Made by a program: the position numbers and the translations under genes. Below, one piece after another: positions 22,143 to 35,200 of a stretch of DNA of 64,000 bases (its first letter is position 1; every line of letters begins with the position of its first letter). A model generated the notes under the pieces. It worked only from the letters and a program-made list of their open reading frames with translations. It had not been told where the DNA came from and did no database searches. The DNA comes from Cunninghamia lanceolata (Eukaryota; Streptophyta; Pinopsida; Cupressales; Cupressaceae): positions 9,882,501 to 9,946,500 of the forward strand of contig BSBN01000293.1 in the NCBI GenBank assembly GCA_027924645.1. The letters are read 5' to 3'.

Positions 22143-25100
22143 ATGTCAGAAGCACAGTCTCCTCAAGAGGGACTTGGAATTTATGAGTCAATTGATGTTG
22201 AACAACAAATCATATGCTTTAGCGCCTGTGCAACCAAGGAGATCCTACCCAAGAACAAGAGTCCCAAAGGTAGGATATTCTATCAACCCAATAAAGGTGA
22301 AGGATTACACAGATGGCATCTTTGACATGACCCTTTAAAAGACTACCAAGACTCTCTGGGAGGGGGCACATTAGAGGTGTATTCTCAAAGAAAAAAATAG
22401 GCAGTTTGAAACCTTTGGTATGAGAATATGGACCTCGTGATTGGCACAATTCCTAGTTCTAAGTGTACACATGTGTCTCGAGATAATTGAGTTATGCGTA
22501 GAGCTATTTCATGCACCATCAAATACCATACAACATGGCCCTTTCATAGTGCATATTATGGCCAAGGCCATAAGGGACATGATGGCCCTGCAACATGATA
22601 GAACAACCACATTTCCAACTATTGCTAAGATGCAAAATACATGGGCAAATGTAATCAACAAAGTTAGGTTCTTCACTTTAGAGATGCAGTTGGGAGATGA
22701 TAACACCCAGATGCCCATGCTACCCACTGGGAGGGCACAATTCAGTCAAAATGTTTAAGAAGATCTATCAATGATAGCCTTCATTTTTGGGATGAGAGAG
22801 GATAACACAGTCCATGACTGGTAAATAGCTATCATTTTTAGATTGAAAACTATAGACAAATCATAGGAGTACTGGCTAGATTTCTTAGAGAAAATTGCTA
22901 ACTCCATGGTTGATCATCTCGTAAATTTCAAGACCAAGCAAGTTTTTAGGTATTTAGCTTTTCTTTTCCATCTAATGCTATATCAAAACCATAGTCTTTT
23001 GCATCACATGCATTTAAACATGTATAACCCAGATTTTGGCCAAAACAAAACTATCCCTGTGTCCACATGGACACATGTGTTATCTGAGGCATCCAACCCT
23101 TATGAGTTTTGGCAACTTTTTATAGCCCTTGCTTTTTGCCAATTAAGCCTTGAGCCTATAGAGCATAGATTGACACAAGGTATAAGGGGATTTATGACCA
23201 ACTACCCAATCCCCTATGATTATTTCTTTGGGGCACACAATACCATAATCAGAGTCCATGGTTTTAATGAAGAACCCATGCTATTACCTAAAATATTGAC
23301 CCCTAGGGTCATATTCTTAGAAGTGACCTGACAGGTGTCTGTGGTTGATAACGAGTTTGGCCACAAGAAAAAGAAAAAGAAGATGTATGATATCCCATGG
23401 GTTAGGAAAAACATGGCACTTGAGTTTAGAGATGCAGAGTACCTTTTGCTAAGAAAGCTAGCTGCCCTTCGTTTCTTCATCATTGAAGATAAATGGAAGT
23501 ATGACCCAAACAATTTTCTAGACTCCTGGATTAGGAATAACAAAGTCCATGCTAAAATGGTACATGAAGGTCGGCCATTCTACGAAGATATGAGAAATCC
23601 AAAAGAAGACAACCCAGACCTATATGTTGAACTAGCTGATTTGCCCTATGAAGGGCCTAGGCCATGGGACAAATTTTATGTTAAAGAAAAAGTTTATTAC
23701 CCTAAGATAAGAATGTCTACTAGTCTGAAGAAATCATTGAAGGCCCAAGATTGGAAACCAAAAAAGATTGAAGCCTATTGCAAGTATAGGCAAGAAATTT
23801 TAGAGTTAACACATTCTTTTGGCAATATTAACACAGATGAGAAATGAGAGTCAATCTGGGATGAGTGGAATCCCTCTCCAGTCTCTAGCCCTGACACAAG
23901 TAAAATTTAGAGGAAGGGTGAGGATTCAAAGGAGGAAGCAGAGTCACCCCACACTAGGCAAGAGACGTGATAGGCCTCATCTGCTGCTCTTGCATCCTCA
24001 TGGCTCCAATCCCTCAACACATTAGAAAAGTAAAAAGGTGTGGTCTCATCACCAACTATAGGTGTTCAAGAAGCTTCAACATTTGGAGGTTCTAGATTTG
24101 TTCCTTTGCAAAAACTAGTGGTGGTAAATGTGGAAGAGAAAGAAACAGAGGAAGAAATAGGAGAGAGACCTAGGAAACAAAGGAAACTACACATGCAAGA
24201 GGAGTCTGAGGAAGAAATTGAGCCACAGTAGCAACAACTGCTAATCATCTCCTCGATCGCTCAGGTAAGTTTTTCTTCTCCCTTTTCTCCTATGTCTCTA
24301 TCTTCTACTTTAGGAGTGGCAATCCCAATTAGCCAAGCATTTATACCCCCTGCCACTTCTGCTATGCTTACATCAGTCCTTGCCCCAATTTCTAGTTCAT
24401 AGGCCATGTCTTCACAGGCCATTTCATTACCACTCTTTTCTGCATCTGTGCCAAAAAGAACCCCTCCTCAAGTTTCTCCTAGCCAATAATTATTGGCTAT
24501 TCCCTATGGCCTGCCTCAAGGACATCCATTTGCTGGAGGATACATTGCCTCACCTTTGACATTCCAAGCCCAAGAAGACACAACAAAAAGGGCTAGAGAG
24601 GCCAGAATGGACAAAAATAGGAAGAAGGAAAATAAAAGTCCTATTGTGCCGCACATGAGGTCATTTTCTGACCCCATTCAACAATCTCTGACAGTCACAC
24701 ATTTGTCTCCAAATGTGGTGAAACCTAATGAACAGATGCAACCCCAAGACTATTCAATGAATGTAGTAGCTATGGATATGTCTCTTTTCAGGCCATAAGA
24801 CAGGGTTGAGCTACTAAATGAGACTACATCTACTATTGCAATAGATTATCTGAAAGTATCTAAGAGGTTGCAAAAGGTAGAGAATGATTTAGCTCAAGAG
24901 AAGGTGAATAGTAGCAACCTTGCTGGGGAAGTTCAATCCAAGAAAAATGAGATTGAGAGTCTGAACAAATAGTTTCAAAATATTGTTTCTTGTCAGATAC
25001 ATCAGGCTACACAGGCCCAAAATGGTTCTCTTAAGTTTGAGCTAGCATAGGAAAAGGTTGCAGTGACTGTTTTGAGACAAGAAAAAACCACTTTAGAGAA

Positions 25101-25815
25101 GAAATATCAAGAGAAGTTACAGCAGGCCACATAATTCCAACATAAATTATTGAGTGAATAGAATGCTAATGGTGCAATTCAGGCACAACTCCTAGCTGAG
25201 CAAGAAAGAACAAAGATGCTAACAATTGAGTTAGCTAATAGGCCATAGAATGCTAGAGTTTTAAATTTGGTGAAAGAGCTTTATGTTTCAGTATGGGAAA
25301 GAATCTCTAAGGATATTATCTAGCTAAGACCATCTTTAACATTTTTTTTAAATGCTCAGCAACTGTGTGAGAAGGTTGAAACTTCAGTGCAAGCCACCTT
25401 GTCTACTATTTCATTGAGGGTGTCTGAATCTCAACTTTTTTTAAAGAAATTATATGTCACAACAGACGAGACTCTGTCAGTAGCAGGTATCAATTATAGA
25501 ATGGTCACTACTATAAAGGTCAATGAGGTTCTGAGTTACAACTCTGCAGCTACAAATTGCCAAGAACTCCTAGATACAATGAAAGGAGTTAAGGACATGA
25601 AACATATAGAGGATTTGGTGAAACTAGGGCTTCCTTCACCATTCCCTAATAATAACAGAATATTAATGATTGATGACATCAAGGCCCTTCTCTTGACCAG
25701 GCAAAATGATCAAATAGTTTTCCAAGGTTTAAGTGATTCATCATCAATCAAAGAGGTGGAAGCTATGTTGATACCTATGGCTCAGCTAGAGTTTCAATTA
25801 AAGGCTGTGGTCTAG
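22143..25815 (+). pseudogene. Element 1 accessory ORF downstream of integrase (probably in U3)
   Basis: A long decayed frame beginning MSEAQSPQ. Main pieces: 22441-22758, 22906-23331, 23335-23847, 24040-24231, 24493-24798 and 25387-25815, separated mostly by single stops. The N-terminal third is a helical globular-looking region (WLDFLEKIANSMVDHLV, then FWQLFIALAFCQL). A lysine-rich patch (KKKKKK) lies near 23370. A Ser/Glu-rich low-complexity middle includes RPRKQRK, followed by a probable coiled coil at about 24840-25250. The C-terminal part ends ...LEFQLKAVV. No known domain is recognised. The start and overall plan resemble the LTR ORF of Element 3. Confidence 0.6.
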
Positions 25816-26084
25816 ATTTTGCAAAAATTTTCCCACAAAGATATAATTAATCTTGATTTTCCTTTTCAAGATTTACAAAGTAGACAGGGACTCTCCAATT
25901 CAAAATGGTCTATTTAGCAGACGGCATTGTAGAATTTGTGACTCTGTGCCATTTTTGAGTTCTTTTTGAGCAGGCTCAGAAGTCCTATTGGTTGCCAAGA
26001 ACTATAGAGTGTCAAAACTCTACATGTTTATATCAATCATAGTGAGTCCGCGGGTTTCATTTCTATTTCTATGTGTGTTTCAAA

Positions 26085-26600
26085 GTGTTCACTATGCGGG
26101 TTTCTAATACTCTCTACGGAAGCTGCCAAGTGTCAAGCCACAGTTAAAGCCACAGTTAAAGCCACAGTATTTGTTTCAAATATTAACTTTTGTGCAGAGT
26201 GTACCACGTAGCAAATGTTTTCAATATGTTATAAGTTTTAACTTTTGCTGTGGAGGTCACCACATGTAGTATGCAGAGGTAGTCCCTAAAGTTTTTGTGT
26301 TTGCAGAGGCTACCGTGTGTCTTTTTTCTTTGCTGTAGAGGTTGCCATGTGTTTTCCTCTATATCATGTTATCACTTAATGAGAGATGGTGGGCTGTTAA
26401 AGTTTCAAGAGTGTGGAGAATGCCATGTGATGGTTGTGGAGGTAAAGTTGTTTTGTTTATGACCCTTGTCTAGTGAATTACTTAAAGTTTCTAAAGTGAT
26501 GCGGAACCCGCTAAGTGTCATCTTCCGCAGGAATTTCAAAAGTTTCTAATGTTTCAAGCAGTGATGGAGGTGCCACCACATGTTAGTTAGCATGCACGCA
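26085..26600 (+). repeat. Dispersed ~20-bp motif cluster in LTR U3
   Basis: Variants of TGYGGAGGNTGCCAYGTGTC recur at about 26115, 26249, 26302, 26334, 26412, 26499 and 26562. More occur beyond the insert at about 38965, 39008 and 39041, and in the 5' LTR at about 14718, 14764 and 14798. Some copies include an ACGTG core. Spacing is irregular (about 30-90 bp) and all lie upstream of the TATA box. Confidence 0.5.
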
Positions 26601-26713
26601 GAATATGCCATCTATCCCAGTTTTTCTTCTTTTGAAGGCTAATGTGGACTAAGGCTGTGGGTCCCATTATTAATATGTTTTGTTTGTAAACTTATGTGGG
26701 TTGCAACAATTGT

Positions 26714-27903
26714 TGATGGGGAGTACATAGTAAAAGCACACCACTAATCAAAATTGATCGATGAGAGTTTGACTTTGTGTCTCAGCGATCTACTCTTCTT
26801 CTTTGTTACCGGCTAAACATACCCCATCGGGCTCTTTACAACTTATCTCTCCGAGGTCTTAGTCACACTGATGTGATGTTCTATGCTTCTTGCCTATCGG
26901 CAAGAAAAATGCTATCAACAAGAAAAATGCTATCAGCTACTTTAGATTTTACTTCACCGATACACCGATCACTCCGATGTCACCTTTGACTTTCACTTGT
27001 CGGCAAGATGATTACTATCGGCCACATTATAGATTGTTTTTCTGATACACCGATGACTTTTGTCTTCGGTGAGATAGTTCTTGTCAATGAGCAGTTACAA
27101 ACTCTGGTTGATGCATTGATAGACAAACTCCCTTAGCGAGACTTGTCCTGTTGGTGGGACTTACTTCAGAGTTGTCGATACACTGATAGACTTCCCCCAC
27201 TCATCTTCGGCAAGACTGCCTGACTTTGATGGACTTGTTTTGAGTCCCAATGATACACTGATGCATAGTTTACCTTTTCCCTCTTCAACCAAACCCTAGC
27301 ACATGGAGATGCTAGGTCACCCTACTGTGCAAAACCTCTGTCTAGATCCTCTACACCATCGAACACAAAAATAAAAGAAGAAAATAAAACAAATACTATA
27401 CAATGAAGACATTCCACTGATCTCAATAGGAATCGTACCAGTGGAATGCTTTACATCGACATACTGCAACAAGGGAAAGCACATAAAGAATAGAAATCTA
27501 CAGTTATGCAAATTACAGTTGCAAAGAACAGAAACCCAATTTGATGGGACAGAACAGTTTTTATCTCTCCTTAGCACAATACACAATCACTTTCACACTT
27601 TTTCCTTCTTCTCAGATAGTTCTTTTGTTTGGTTGTTATCAACTCAACCTGCCAGCAATTGAAAAACCAACCGATGCAAATAGTTGGGAGACCAACCGAT
27701 CTAAAACTGCTTCAAACTATCCTACTGCCATGTTTTGGAACTATGTGATTACAATATGACAAAAGTGTGTTTTAAGTCACTTTGGACTTACAAAAATGGG
27801 TTCTAGGCCCTAAAAGTCCTAGAGACAAATAGAAATGAAAATGTATTGGTCAAATAGACCTTATTACAAAAGAAAACAAGATTTTTTAGGTGCTCCTGCA
27901 CCA
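26714..27903 (-). repeat. Element 2 LTR, left copy (3' LTR on its own strand)
   Basis: Starts TGATGGGGAGTACATAG and ends GGTGCTCCTGCACCA; matches 37644-38816 throughout. This copy has a small extra duplication at about 26905-26935 (two AAGAAAAATGCTATC units). Confidence 0.92.
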
Positions 27904-27949
27904 TACTCCCTAGGTGAAAGTTGTCTCAAGTCCTCTTAGAGACTAACTG

Positions 27950-28100
27950 CTACGAATCACCACCCTGCTTTTTGATGTGTTCTTCTAGCATCCATTTGGC
28001 TTCTGAGTCTAGAAGTCCTTGCCATTTGACTAAGTGCTCAAAATAGGTCTGATTTCTTGCCTTCTTGGCTGTCCTGCTATCTAAGATGCACTCAATTTTA
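27950..28100 (-). pseudogene. Element 2 integrase C-terminal chromodomain
   Basis: The minus strand reads ILDSRTAKKARNQTYFEHLV then KWQGLLDSEAKWMLEEH before a stop at 27950. The I-L-D-x-R start, the Y-F-x-x-L-V-K-W-x-G strand and the A-x-W-x-x-E-E-H helix are the chromodomain pattern of chromoviral integrases. In these elements this domain is thought to steer integration to particular chromatin. Confidence 0.8.
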
Positions 28101-31100
28101 GGTGGTTCCTTTGGTGGTAAATACTACACCCACTCTGCATTGTCTTGGACAGAATCTGCTATACCTTCTCATGCATTAGGACTCATATATAATGTTAGAT
28201 CAGCAACATTGAATATAGGTGAAATAGCAATATCATCAGGGAGTTCAATTTTGTAAGCATTAGGACCATATTTCTCTAAAATCTTACAAGGTCCAATTTT
28301 TCTCATCATCAACTTGTTGTGGCTTCCCCTAGGTAGTCTGTTCTTGTTGAGATGAACCATGACCATATCTCCTATTTGGTACTACACATCCCTTCTCCTT
28401 TGATCCACTCTAGCCTTGATCTTCTGACTATTCTTGTGTGGAGTATCTTTGACTTGTTGATTGATCTCTTTCATAGCCTCTACAAATGTATCAGTGTGTC
28501 CACTCCTTTTGTCCAACCCTTGAGCATCTCTCAATTCAAAAATTCCTCTAGGATGACTACCATAGACAACTTTAAAAGGACTTAGACCTGTACTTCTGTT
28601 TATAGAATCATTATAGGCATATTCTTCTTGTGGGAGTACCACATCCCAACTACCTCCATGTTCTCTTGTCAAACATCTTAGCAAATTGCCTAATGACCTA
28701 TTCACAACCTTAGTTTGGCCATCAGTCTGAGGATGATAGGCTGAACTAAAAGACAAATTTGTACCTAATCTTTTCCACAAGGTTCTCCAAAAATGTCCCA
28801 CAAATTTGATGTCTCTGTCAGATACAATACTCAAAGGCAATCCATGAATCCTAGCAGTTTCTTTAAAGAACAAACTTACAATGTAGCTAGCATCATTGGT
28901 GGTTTTACAAGGAGTAAAGTGAGCCATCTTATTGAACCTGTCTACCACAACAAACACACTGTCATAACCTATCCTTGTCTTTGGTAACCCCATCACAATA
29001 TCCATACTTAAACTTTCCCAAGGTCTTTTTGGTATGGGCAAAGGTTGGTATAGTCCTGCATTAGTTGAGACCCCCTTTACTCTCTGACATACCATGCAAC
29101 TCTCAACAAACCTTCTGATATCAAATTGCATCCTTGGCCAAAAGTAAAATCTTCTTACTAGATCTAAAGTTTTATTGAGCCAAAATGTCCTCCTAAACCA
29201 CCATTATGTTTCTCCTTCACTATATTATCCCTCATTGAACACTGAGGAATACATAGTTGACTTCCTTTGAACAAAAGTCCATCCTGTAATGTATAATTTG
29301 AAAATTCACTATGGGAAGCATTAGCAAACTCACTACATACCTTGTAAATCTCCTTGAAATCTTGTTCCTCTTCATGCAATCCTTTGAGTGCCTCAAGACC
29401 CATGCTTTGCAACTGCACTTCTTGTACTGTCAACACCCTTATGCTCAAACCATCAACAACCTTATTAATTATCCCCTTCTTATGTTTAATGATGAAGGTG
29501 TATGCTTGAAGACTTTCCACCCACTTCATGTGTCTATGACTAAGCTTTTCCTATCCATTCAAAAAACTAAGAGCATGATTGTCAGTGTATACAATAAATT
29601 CTTTAGGAAGCAAGTAGTGCCTCCATTTTTTTAGAGCTTGTACCATGGCATACAACTCTAAATCATAAGAGGAGTACTTCCCCTTAGCTTTGTTCAATTT
29701 TTCATTGAAAAGGCTACTGGTTTGCCTTCTTGGCTCAACACTGCTCCTATGGCTAGCCCACTTGAATCACATTCTATGGTGAGGACCTTATGAAAATTAG
29801 AAAGTACTAAGATAGGATACTCAGTAACTTTCTGCTTAAGACTTTCAAAACTTTGATCTACCTCTTTTGTCCACACAAACTTCACCTTACCTCCACCCTT
29901 GATGGTTTCTAACATAAGTGCACAAATATCACTATAGTTCCTAATGAATTTTCTATAAAATGTGGCCAAACCATGAAAACTTCTGACCTCTCCTGCTATC
30001 CTAGGTGTAGACCAATTCAAAATAGCTTCTACCTTGCAAGAATCCATTTTCAAATCACCCTTAGAGATGACAAAGCCTAGGTAAACCAAGTCTTGTTTCA
30101 TGAAGTCACACTTTTCCAAGTTTATCATTAACTTATGATCTTGTAGCATCTTCAAGACTATCTCCAAATGTTTCAAGTGTTCTTCCTTTCTCTTACTAAA
30201 CACCAAGATATCATCAAGGTAGACTACCACAAATTTCCCTATGAATTCCTGCAACACTTCATTCATTAGTCTCATAAAGGTGTTAGGGGTGTTTGAAAGA
30301 CCAAAAGGCATCACAAGCCACTCATACAACCCTTCATTGGTTTTGAATGTTGTCTTCCACTCATCCCCCTCTCTTATTCATATTTGGTGATATCCACTCT
30401 TCAGGTCTATCTTGGAGAAATAAGTAGCCCCTCCCAAACAATCCATTAGATCTTCTATTCTAGGAATAGGAAACCTATACCTGATGGTTATCCTATTGAT
30501 GGCCCTAGAATCAGTGTAAATCCTCCATTTCCCATCCTTCTTTGGGGATAAAATAGTAGGTACTACACATGGGCTCAGGCTCTTCCTTATCAGCCCTTTG
30601 TTTAGGAGTTCTTGAATCTGATTTGCTATCTCTTCATTCTACTAAGGGGTCATTTTATATACTGCCTTATTAGGAAGTACTACTCCTGGTATGAGGTCTA
30701 TCTGGTAGCTAATATCTCTGATAGGTGGCAGGGAATCAGATATGTCTATTGCAATCACTCCTTTGTAACTTTCAAGCAGATCTCTAACCTCCTTAGGTCC
30801 TACTTCCCTCACACTTTCCTTTCTTTCCCCCTTAGGATTCACAATCAAAGCAAAACCTAATCCACCACCTTCCTTTAATGTGTCCACGAAATCTTTTTCT
30901 CTTGCCATCATTACACTAGACCCTACATGCTGTGGATCCTCTTCTACCAATGACTATATCCTATAAGTCACACCATCCTTTTGGAATGAGTAAGCATTCT
31001 TTTCTCCATCATGATGAGCCTTTCTATTGAACTGCCATGGTCTACTTAACAAAAGATGGCAAGCATCCATTGGAAGGATGTCACATAAGATTTTATCTCT

Positions 31101-31400
31101 ATACCCCCCAATACTGAATTCTACCCATGCTCGTTCATTGATGAGTATGTGCTGCCCCTTATTCAACCAATTGACTTTATATGGACTACTATGGGGTATC
31201 TTTTTTAAATTCAACTTATTCACTACTTCTAAAGATATAATATTATCAGTAGAACAAGAGTCAATAATAACTTTACAAACCTTACCTTGGATCTTGCAGT
31301 TGATTCTAAACAAAGCCCTTCTTTGAGATGGTTCAGTCTGCACTGGTTCCTTGAGCAGCGTCCTCTTCATCATCAAATTTTCTCCCATTTATAATGCTAG
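27950..31400 (-). pseudogene. Element 2 pol (protease-RT-RNase H-integrase-chromodomain)
   Basis: Protease frame 31388-30954 has VIIDSCSTDNIIS, the usual DSGS reading DSCS. RT spans about 30660-29950: [42 protein letters not shown], and catalytic VVYLDD near 30220. RNase H is at 29870-29400 ([15 protein letters not shown]). Integrase (29300-28170) has the zinc-finger end CMVCQ, core aspartates in SMDIVMGLPKT and IVSDRDIKF, and the glutamate region SSAYHPQTDGQT. The chromodomain ends the protein. Stops and frameshifts scattered through the frame inactivate it. Confidence 0.9.
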
Positions 31401-31534
31401 ATTCACTTCAAGAGATGTCACATTCCTTGCATCTTCTTGAATCAAACTGGTTCTCTTCTCACCACCATGAGAAGTTGAGGCCTTCTCTGGACACTTGTAT
31501 GTCAGGTTCCTTATCTGATTGCAGTTGTAACATC

Positions 31535-31912
31535 TCATATTGGAGAACTTGGATCCTCTACCTGATCCATTTGTCCCACCCCTTCCATTAGGCCTTCTTC
31601 CTCAGTAGCCTCCTCTACTACTTGAGTCTCCAACTTGTTCTTCTTGGTTAGACTCACCACTAGGCCTCTGGTTAGGACTTCTTCCTCCAAAACTACCTCT
31701 ACCTTTGAAACTTCTTCCTCCTCTACCTCTATTATTCTGCTCACCCTTTCTCTTTATCTTCTCTTCATCCCTTAAGGCCATTTGGAAACACTTGTTCACT
31801 ATTTCTGGTGCTAAGATACTAATCTCATCTTGGATGTTCATCCTTAGGCCATTTAGATACCTTGCCACCTTCTCTAACTCTTCTTCTTGTCTCTTTGATC
31901 TGAGACTGATTT
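31535..31912 (-). pseudogene. Element 2 gag, C-terminal half
   Basis: Frame 31868-31602 and its continuation encode KVARYLNGLRMNIQDEISIL, then an Arg/Gly-rich stretch (NNRGRGGRSFKGRG). A degenerate zinc knuckle CYNCNQIRNLTYKC follows at about 31545-31500, with the histidine position changed to Asn. It joins in frame to the N-terminal half at 36985 and beyond once the inserted unit is ignored. Confidence 0.8.
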
Positions 31913-34412
31913 TGTGAGGACCGCCCTTTTTACTACTGTTGTTATGACTATTTACAGTACTGTTATTGTTACTTTCATATTTGTGGGATAGCAGTTCCCG
32001 AAATTTGTCAGACTATTTAACTTTATTATGTTTTCGGAAAAACTAATTGGGTGATGTTTGGATAAGTTACTTTTCAGAAAAATGAATTAGGTGATGATGG
32101 AAAATTGTAATATGATTTTTAATTATGTTAAATTGTACTAGGGCATGAGAATGCATGTGTTATTTAAGTTGCTTCGGCTATGATGAATTTATGTGGTTAC
32201 TGATTTTGTAATTGAGTGTGCAGGGACTACTAATCAAACCACAGATTTCGGAGATCATTCCACACCTTGTTATTTGTTATTCCCTATTAAGCCGATCTGG
32301 TTCCACGAGGAACCAAGATCTCTTTGTGTTTGATGTCATGATGTAATGTGGTCTTTCGTATGGTCGAGTGGGTTAGGTTACCCTCATGTAACATTATTTT
32401 TTATAAGTAAGTGTTGTAAAGAGATTGAATTTGAAATTTCTATTTTTATTTAAATTATGAGGCCCTTTTTCTTGTGCTTTACCTTGACCTGGGGTGTCTT
32501 GTATGGGTTAAAATTGACCCTGGGTTCTACCCCATGGGTCCAGGGGCCCATTTGGCATGGGTAACCCTTGAGTAACCTCCATCTAGTCAACTTAACCTTC
32601 CCCTGAAGTTAAGTGGCGAAAATTGGGGTAGGAGGGGACATGATGGGTTGTACCAACACTCAACCCATCCCCTCTACTTTTCCCTAGATAAGAGATGCCA
32701 TCCATTAGTGAAAGTTACCTCTTCTTTAGTAAGATTCCCCCATGTACTATGGGGACACCCATGTGAAGAAAGGAGAAAGAGGCATGGGTCACCTGTCTTG
32801 TTCCCATTTAACTCTTTTTTTTATTTCTCCCATGAGAAAGTGGAGTCACATGAAAGGAATAAGGAGTACCCTTGGGAATGGAGAGTGACATAAGCCACCT
32901 GGACAGAATAGTGGTTTTTGGGAAGGGTGAGGAGGTGACAAGTGTCACTTCCCCATTTCTCAAAATTAGAAAGAAAGAGAATTTTGGGTTATTTATTTTC
33001 AAAATTTGGGATGAGAGCGAGTTAGTTGAATTTTGGGGAAAATCTTTCATTTTGGCCTTACCAAAAATAGAGAAGTTAGTTTGGAAGATAGAGAAGGGAG
33101 AGGGAGTTGGTGGCTAAGGTTGGAAGTGAACTCTGTGGACTCTGCAACAACTTCATTCCAGGAGGGCTTTGCAAGGTTGGTCTGAATTTTACCTTTGTTT
33201 TGGTAGAACTGAAATGTGTATGAAATGTGTGTGAAATATGTGTTTAAATTTGTTTTCTGTGGGGTTCTTGTCGGGTTGTTTGACAGAGCGTCTCCCACTT
33301 GGGAGAAATGCTCATCAAGTTTGGGGTAGGGGAGGAGAGATCCTCCTCGGGTGCATACATGTTTCCATCTTTTGGGATGTTGAAAGCCTTGAGGGCATGT
33401 ATCTGTGACTGTATTTTTGACTTGAGAGTCATATACAGATTTCTTACAAATTGTGATCACACTTGGTTGAGACCAAGAGAAATTGATATTAGTTCATTTA
33501 TCTGTCAGGGTGACACTCTGGAGTTGAGTGTGTCCACTCTCCTGCCCCTTATGAAACTCACTGTAGTTGAGTTTCCGTATTGTGTAAAATACCCACGGGT
33601 GTATGTGTGCTTTGGGATTGTTGTTGTTTCTGTTGTGAAGTGGAGTGTTTGAGTACCCAGGTGTGAGTATGGTCTCCCTAGCTCGGGGGTGACCCTCTTG
33701 CGGGTCTACGGTAGGGAGGAGAGCTAGACAAGTGGTATTTTCTTCTTTGTTTGTCTTTGATATGCAGGTTTTTTCTCTTGGAGCTTCTAGTTGGCTATTT
33801 ATGAAGAAACAGATTATCTTCTTGTCATGAGAATTAGGCCTGGTTCATTTCATAGAGATGAAGAGAGAACACCTCTCTTGTTATTGTTGTAAATTAATGA
33901 TATTCTGGGAGTGAAGAAAATCACCTCCCTGATCTTGTTAATATTGAACTTTTATTGGTTGTCATAAGTTTTCAGTTGTATACTGTTTGGGAGGAGAAAG
34001 TTCATATCTGGGAAGTTGGTATTCATGATTGAGAAGCTGTAATATGAATGTGCTTAAAATTTAAGTTGATGTTTGCAATCTTTGTTCAATAGCAATTTTT
34101 GTGTTTCAAGTATTACTGAAAGGAAAAAGTTCGTTTTTGCAATTTAATCTGAGTTGTTTACATTTGAAAGTTTGGAATTGCTTCACTAGTTGAAATGCTA
34201 CTTTTCTTTATAGTTCAATGTGAAAATGGGAAAGACAGTTTTAAATATTTGAGTTATCCTCCATATTTAATGGATTCTGTTAATTTAGAAGGAATAGAGG
34301 AAATCTAGCATGTAAATATAATCTGTTTGTAAATTTACAAGTCTTAAATGTTTATGAAAATGGAAATTTATACCTATAATAAGGGGATAGCTATTTACCA
34401 TTTGGTGAAATT

Positions 34413-34415
<3 letters not shown>

Positions 34416-34473
<58 letters not shown>
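34416..34473. repeat. (AT)29 microsatellite
   Basis: An uninterrupted AT dinucleotide run of 58 bp. Further AT-rich runs lie at about 34711-34732, 34748-34804, 35282-35400 and 35436-35490. Confidence 0.95.
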
Positions 34474-34475
<2 letters not shown>

Positions 34476-34859
34476 AATTGTTATGACAATTTCTTTAAAA
34501 CAGGTTGAATTGGAGAAAATGCATAAAGTAGTGAATTTGAGAAATTTTAGGAATTGGAATTATACAAATACATAAAGAATATTTTTTTCTAAATAAATAT
34601 CTCTATTTCTCTTTTTGAGTAATTATCATTTTATAGAATAATAGAGAAATAGAAAGTAATTATAATTGTTATGAAATTGAATGTTTTATTCAATATAAAA
34701 AAAAGGGGATATATATATATATATATATATATTATCGTTGTTATATATACATATATATATATATATTTATATATGAATATATAAATATATATATATATAT
34801 ATATTTGTAAATATATTATTATTGATAATAATCAACGATTTGTGAAAGACTGTCAAAGG

Positions 34860-35200
34860 TTAAGCCGCGGATTAGAAGACAGTTGCGGTTTTAGAATAGG
34901 CGGTGGGGAGAAATCCCCACCGCAGACCCTCTTGCATATATATGAAGGTTTGGAGTGGGGCGGAGCCCCACCCACACCCCACGTCGTGGGAATGTGGGTG
35001 GGGCTCCGCCCCACTCCACATTCCCCCCCCAATCCCTTATGCCTCCCGCGGCCTGCACAGGCCCGCCGCTCTGTGGCCACCGCAAATCCTGTCCGCCGCT
35101 CTGCGGCCACCGCAAATCCTGTCCGCCGCTCTGCGGCCACCCCGACCCTGCTCCTCTGTCACTGCGGCCACCGCCACCCATGGCCGCCGTCTGCTGTGAA
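34860..35200. repeat. GC-rich island with perfect inverted repeats
   Basis: A GC-rich block set between AT microsatellites. It holds a 10-bp hairpin (GCGGTGGGGA, about 34900-34922). It also has a perfect 26-bp inverted repeat (34951-34976 with 34993-35018), whose loop contains CCCACG-T-CGTGGG. A 30-bp tandem repeat of about 2.5 copies follows (about 35063-35145, CCGCCGCTCTGCGGCCACC...). Overlapping open frames on both strands are by-products of GC-rich repeats. Confidence 0.8.

Larger units (their letters stand above)
21636..26713 (+). repeat. Element 1 3' LTR, left part (inferred start)
   Basis: The right portion (26520-26713) is certain from its match to the 5' LTR at 14385-14578. The remainder is inferred from the purine tract and from the analogy with Element 3. 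It includes the accessory ORF and, at about 26090-26600, a cluster of diverged ~20-bp motifs. It breaks off at 26713, the insertion point of Element 2. Confidence 0.45.
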
